The translations under genes and the position numbers were made by a program. Source: Porphyra umbilicalis (lineage: Eukaryota; Rhodophyta; Bangiophyceae; Bangiales; Bangiaceae). Taken from it: DNA of 64,000 nucleotides. The stretch covers positions 310,001-374,000 of the forward strand of contig KV918776.1 in NCBI GenBank assembly GCA_002049455.2. The letters are read 5' to 3'. Below, one piece after another: positions 61,583 to 64,000 of this stretch (its first letter is position 1; each line of letters starts with the position of its first letter). Below the pieces are notes generated by a model. That model did no database searches. It was not told the DNA's origin and saw nothing but the letters and a program-made list of their open reading frames with translations.

Positions 61583-61948
61583 TGTGGCAACAAAGAAGGT
61601 GCGAACAAATACCCTGTAGCGACACTGACAGTACAAACGAGAAGGACCCAAAGGGTCGACCTACCGAGAGGACCTAGACGGCGCAAAGGCGCGCAAAGGC
61701 TAGGACTCGAGAGGGACGCCAAGATTCAGATGGCGAGCAAGACGGGGCGGCGCGGGGCAAGGCCGGCGCCGTAATAACGAGACGAAAACATACGAAAAGG
61801 AGAGACGAAAGAGTATCCCCTGGCCCAAATAGGGGGGCTACTTAGGGAGGGACAGCCATCCCGTAGGCCGCAATCCGAAGTACGGAGAGACGGGCGCAAG
61901 TCCCGGTAGGGTCATAAATACTGGACTTAGCCCCTGCCGAATGCCACA
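61583..61948 (-). repeat. 5' LTR of gypsy-3
   Basis: The plus strand begins TGTGGCA and ends TGCCACA, a perfect 7-bp inverted terminus, 366 bp in all, beside the primer site. No second copy is in the window. Confidence 0.65.
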
Positions 61949-62284
61949 GCCGCTGCTGACCCTCCGATGGGTGCGGCAGGAGCCCCTTGCGGCGATCACC
62001 TATCTCCCCTCGGACGAAGACAAAGCGCTGGTCTTCGGGGAGCGTGGGGGCGGCCGCTACCCACCAGTGGGCGGGTACCCCCCCGACGGCAGCGGCTGTC
62101 GCTCGTGCGGGCCGCGGTGGACGCCGCGGCGGAGGTGGGCGGAGCGCCCCCTACGCCAGCAAGCGGCGGTCACGTCGGCGACCGCCACCACCGCCGCCAT
62201 GGCCGCCTTCCTCATCGTCTTTTTTCTGATCTCCCGCTCGTACGTGCGCTCCCAAGCGGCGCCGGTCGGGAGGCGGTGCTCGAC
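61949..62284. other. Spacer right of gypsy-3
   Basis: No gene supported; GC-rich. Confidence 0.4.
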
Positions 62285-62372
62285 TTGCCTAAGTATCTTT
62301 CGTGGTGTGAAAACAGTTTTATCGTTTTGCAATTCCAGTATATTTTCGCGAACGCGCTTTCACCTAACATAA
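62285..62372 (-). repeat. Dispersed repeat family, fragment C (inverted)
   Basis: The minus strand reads GTGAAAGCGCGTTCGCGAAAA followed by diverged sequence matching the first 80 bases of copies A and B, including AAAACTGTTTTCACAC. It is the most diverged of the three and may be one end of an element that extends to the left. Confidence 0.65.
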
Positions 62373-63500
62373 TTCTCTTAGACCAAGGTAACAACTGTGT
62401 TCTCATTCTTGTACTTTGTCGTTTCAATAGCGTCGCGGTCAGGCCAGACACTGGCGCACGAACCTGGAGTCACCCACGCCTCAGCCGAGCCTCGGTCGAG
62501 CACTCTCAGCGGTTCGCCACGTCTGACGAGCAACGACAGAATCGGCAGGTTCAGTCAATGGGGTGCGGTGGCGGCAAGCCACGGCCTCCCCCCCCCCCAC
62601 ACCAAGTGCGCGTCGTCACTGACATCGGCGGTGGGCGGTGCGCGCGGCGGCGGCCGTCCAGGCGGCGAGCGGCCACCCCCCTCCGCCGCCGCCGGTGGCC
62701 ACGCCCGTTTTCGAGTCTCGCCACCTTTCCCGGCGCACCGTTACGCCCCCCCCCCACCTGCGAGAGGGGAGACCGGCAGACGCCCGGCGGTGACCCACCA
62801 GCCGCGCAACCGACGCCCCGCCCCATGAGGCCCGTTGCGGCGGCGGGGGCCCCGGCCCCTACCCGGGGGTGGGGGGGGGAGGAGGGAGCTCCCACTCGCC
62901 CCGCGTGGGCGGCCGCGGGGGGGTGCGCCAAAGCCCTCCACCGGCGGCCCGGCGGCCTGCCCGTCGGGGCCGCCCCTGGACGGACGCCGGGGATCTGGGG
63001 GGCGCTGACCACTGGGCACGCCGCCACCCACTGACGGCGGGGATCCGGGTGGGGCACCGCGGCGCCCCGCAAAAGGCCAGGCGCGTGGGCCCGCCCTCCC
63101 CCCCCCCCCCCCCAGCGGGGCCGGATCAGGCGGCTGCCGCCGTGCCAGCGAGCGGGCGGCCCACGGTTCCCGAGCGCCGCGCCCGGCCACGCCGCGCGCG
63201 CGAGCGACGCGCTTGCCCCTGGGCGCGGCGGCCGCGGCAGAAGTGGGAGCCCTCGGCGGGGGACTGGCGGGGGGGAACACGCCCAAACCGGGGCGGGCCG
63301 CCCCCGCCTAGACCCGCCGCTGGCGCGCGGTGCTCTGCCGCCGCTGCTCCCGCCGCCCGCGTGCGGGCGCGGTCAACCGGGGGGGGGCACGCCACCGGGG
63401 AGCGTAGAGGGACACGGTGTCGGGGTCTGCCGGTCCCGCCGCCCCCACCGCCGTTCCCAGCGTGCGTGCCCGCCGCGCCCGGGGGGCACCGTCGCTGCAG
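62373..63500. other. GC-rich low-complexity region
   Basis: Several overlapping Pro/Ala/Gly frames on both strands and a C tract near 63098-63114; none looks like a protein gene. Confidence 0.4.
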
Positions 63501-63512
63501 GATGCAGCTCAA

Positions 63513-63651
63513 CAGAACGCCGAACAGAACGGTTTGTTCGGGAACGGACAGAACGCCGAACAGAACGGTTTGTTCGGGACCGGGCAACAGAACGCCAATC
63601 CGTTTGGGCGTCTGTTCGGGCAACAGACGGCGTCTGTTCGGGCAACAGACG
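63513..63651. repeat. Small palindromic tandem repeat array
   Basis: CAGAACGCC starts units at 63513, 63549 and 63588. Two adjacent perfect hairpins, CGTCTGTT-CGGGC-AACAGACG, follow at 63609-63629 and 63631-63651. One plus frame reads QNAEQNGLFG twice. Confidence 0.75.
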
Positions 63652-63693
63652 CCGAACCGATGACGATTCTGCTCTCTTCTGGGGGATCCGTGC

Positions 63694-64000
63694 ATGTGCC
63701 AGGACCTGGAGCGCGTGGAGGTTGAAATTGATGTGTTAACCAAGAAGGATGAAAATGATGAGCTGCGCCTAGCAGAAACTTACAAGCAGATGTCATGGGC
63801 TTCCTGGTTGGACAGTACAACATCGTTACAAGGACAGCAAAACAGTCCGTGTCCTCCTCGGGTTGTCGACTGGGGAATCTCTCGAAGGGACCTCAGCGCG
63901 ACAAGAAGCCTTCCACCACACGCTCGCAGCCACCCACGCCGCATGTGGGTCCTAGTTGCCGACTTCTTGTCGGACAGATCCATGGCCCCCCTTCTCGCTA
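63694..64000 (+). CDS. Possible exon leaving the right edge
   Basis: The frame from the ATG at 63694 is still open at 64000. It starts MCQDLERVEVEIDVLTKKDE and continues ELRLAETYKQMSWASW, a charged, heptad-like sequence whose base composition is much less GC-rich than the repeats before it. That makes it look like a real coding exon for about 45 residues; the part after about 63830 (TTSLQGQQNSPCPP) looks less protein-like and may be intron or another frame. No family recognised. Confidence 0.3.
   Translation, partial: MCQDLERVEVEIDVLTKKDENDELRLAETYKQMSWASWLDSTTSLQGQQNSPCPPRVVDWGISRRDLSATRSLPPHARSHPRRMWVLVADFLSDRSMAPLLA

Larger units (their letters stand above)
58200..61948 (-). mobile_element. 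Oldest chromovirus (gypsy-3), 5' half only
   Basis: A minus-strand gypsy relic with 5' LTR, primer site, gag, protease and part of reverse transcriptase. The RNase H, integrase and 3' LTR are missing: the sequence stops at 58200 where the candidate gypsy-2 LTR begins. Several breaks. It shares its 18-base primer site with gypsy-1. Confidence 0.75.

Noticed and set aside
63417-63725. FG-nucleoporin-like small protein
   Set aside because: Only two or three QNGLFG units occur and they coincide with a DNA repeat array; the rest of the frame is low complexity.

Overview
The window is very GC-rich eukaryotic nuclear DNA made mostly of transposable elements, with only a few host genes. An intron-containing profilin, a large coiled-coil protein with an NT-C2 domain, and intact PIF/Harbinger, hAT-like, Plavaka-like, Ty1/copia and Ty3/gypsy (chromovirus) elements fit an algal or plant-like genome. 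My best guess is a GC-rich bangiophyte red alga such as Porphyra/Pyropia; this is inference, because no species-specific marker was seen.

Layout. 1-687 (-): partial gene with a zinc-knuckle-like N-terminus, running off the left edge. 1810-13234: a structurally complete 11.4-kb PIF/Harbinger element with 31-bp inverted ends, a TTA target duplication, a DDE transposase (+), a Myb/SANT protein (-) and large GC-rich minisatellites. A 955-bp hAT-like element with a perfect 8-bp target duplication lies inside one minisatellite. About 15-24 kb: a second, decayed Harbinger relative in the opposite orientation. 24925-25661 (+): profilin, two exons. 26013-28301 (-): NT-C2/coiled-coil protein, convergent with profilin. 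28.9-33.4 kb: two copies of an unclassified dispersed repeat separated by a second hAT-like insertion (867 bp, 8-bp target duplication). 33709-38667: a copia element with identical 418-bp LTRs, AACCC target duplication and a primer site matching the anticodon region of initiator tRNA-Met. 39714 to about 43027 (-): 3' part of a multi-exon Plavaka/KDZ-like transposase gene. 43033-61948: a three-layer gypsy nest. A young chromovirus (43221-53513, identical 393-bp LTRs, CCCAT duplication) sits in the integrase of an older chromovirus on the other strand, which itself abuts the interrupted pol of a still older one (58200-61948). 62-64 kb: a third fragment of the dispersed repeat, GC-rich sequence, a small palindromic repeat array, and an open reading frame leaving the right edge.

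How parts work together. In Harbinger elements the DDE protein cuts and joins while the Myb-like partner binds DNA; both copies here keep this pair in convergent orientation with repetitive DNA between or inside the genes. The most unusual point is that both the young and the older chromovirus carry a long reading frame on the strand opposite to pol, placed between the chromodomain end of pol and the 3' LTR.
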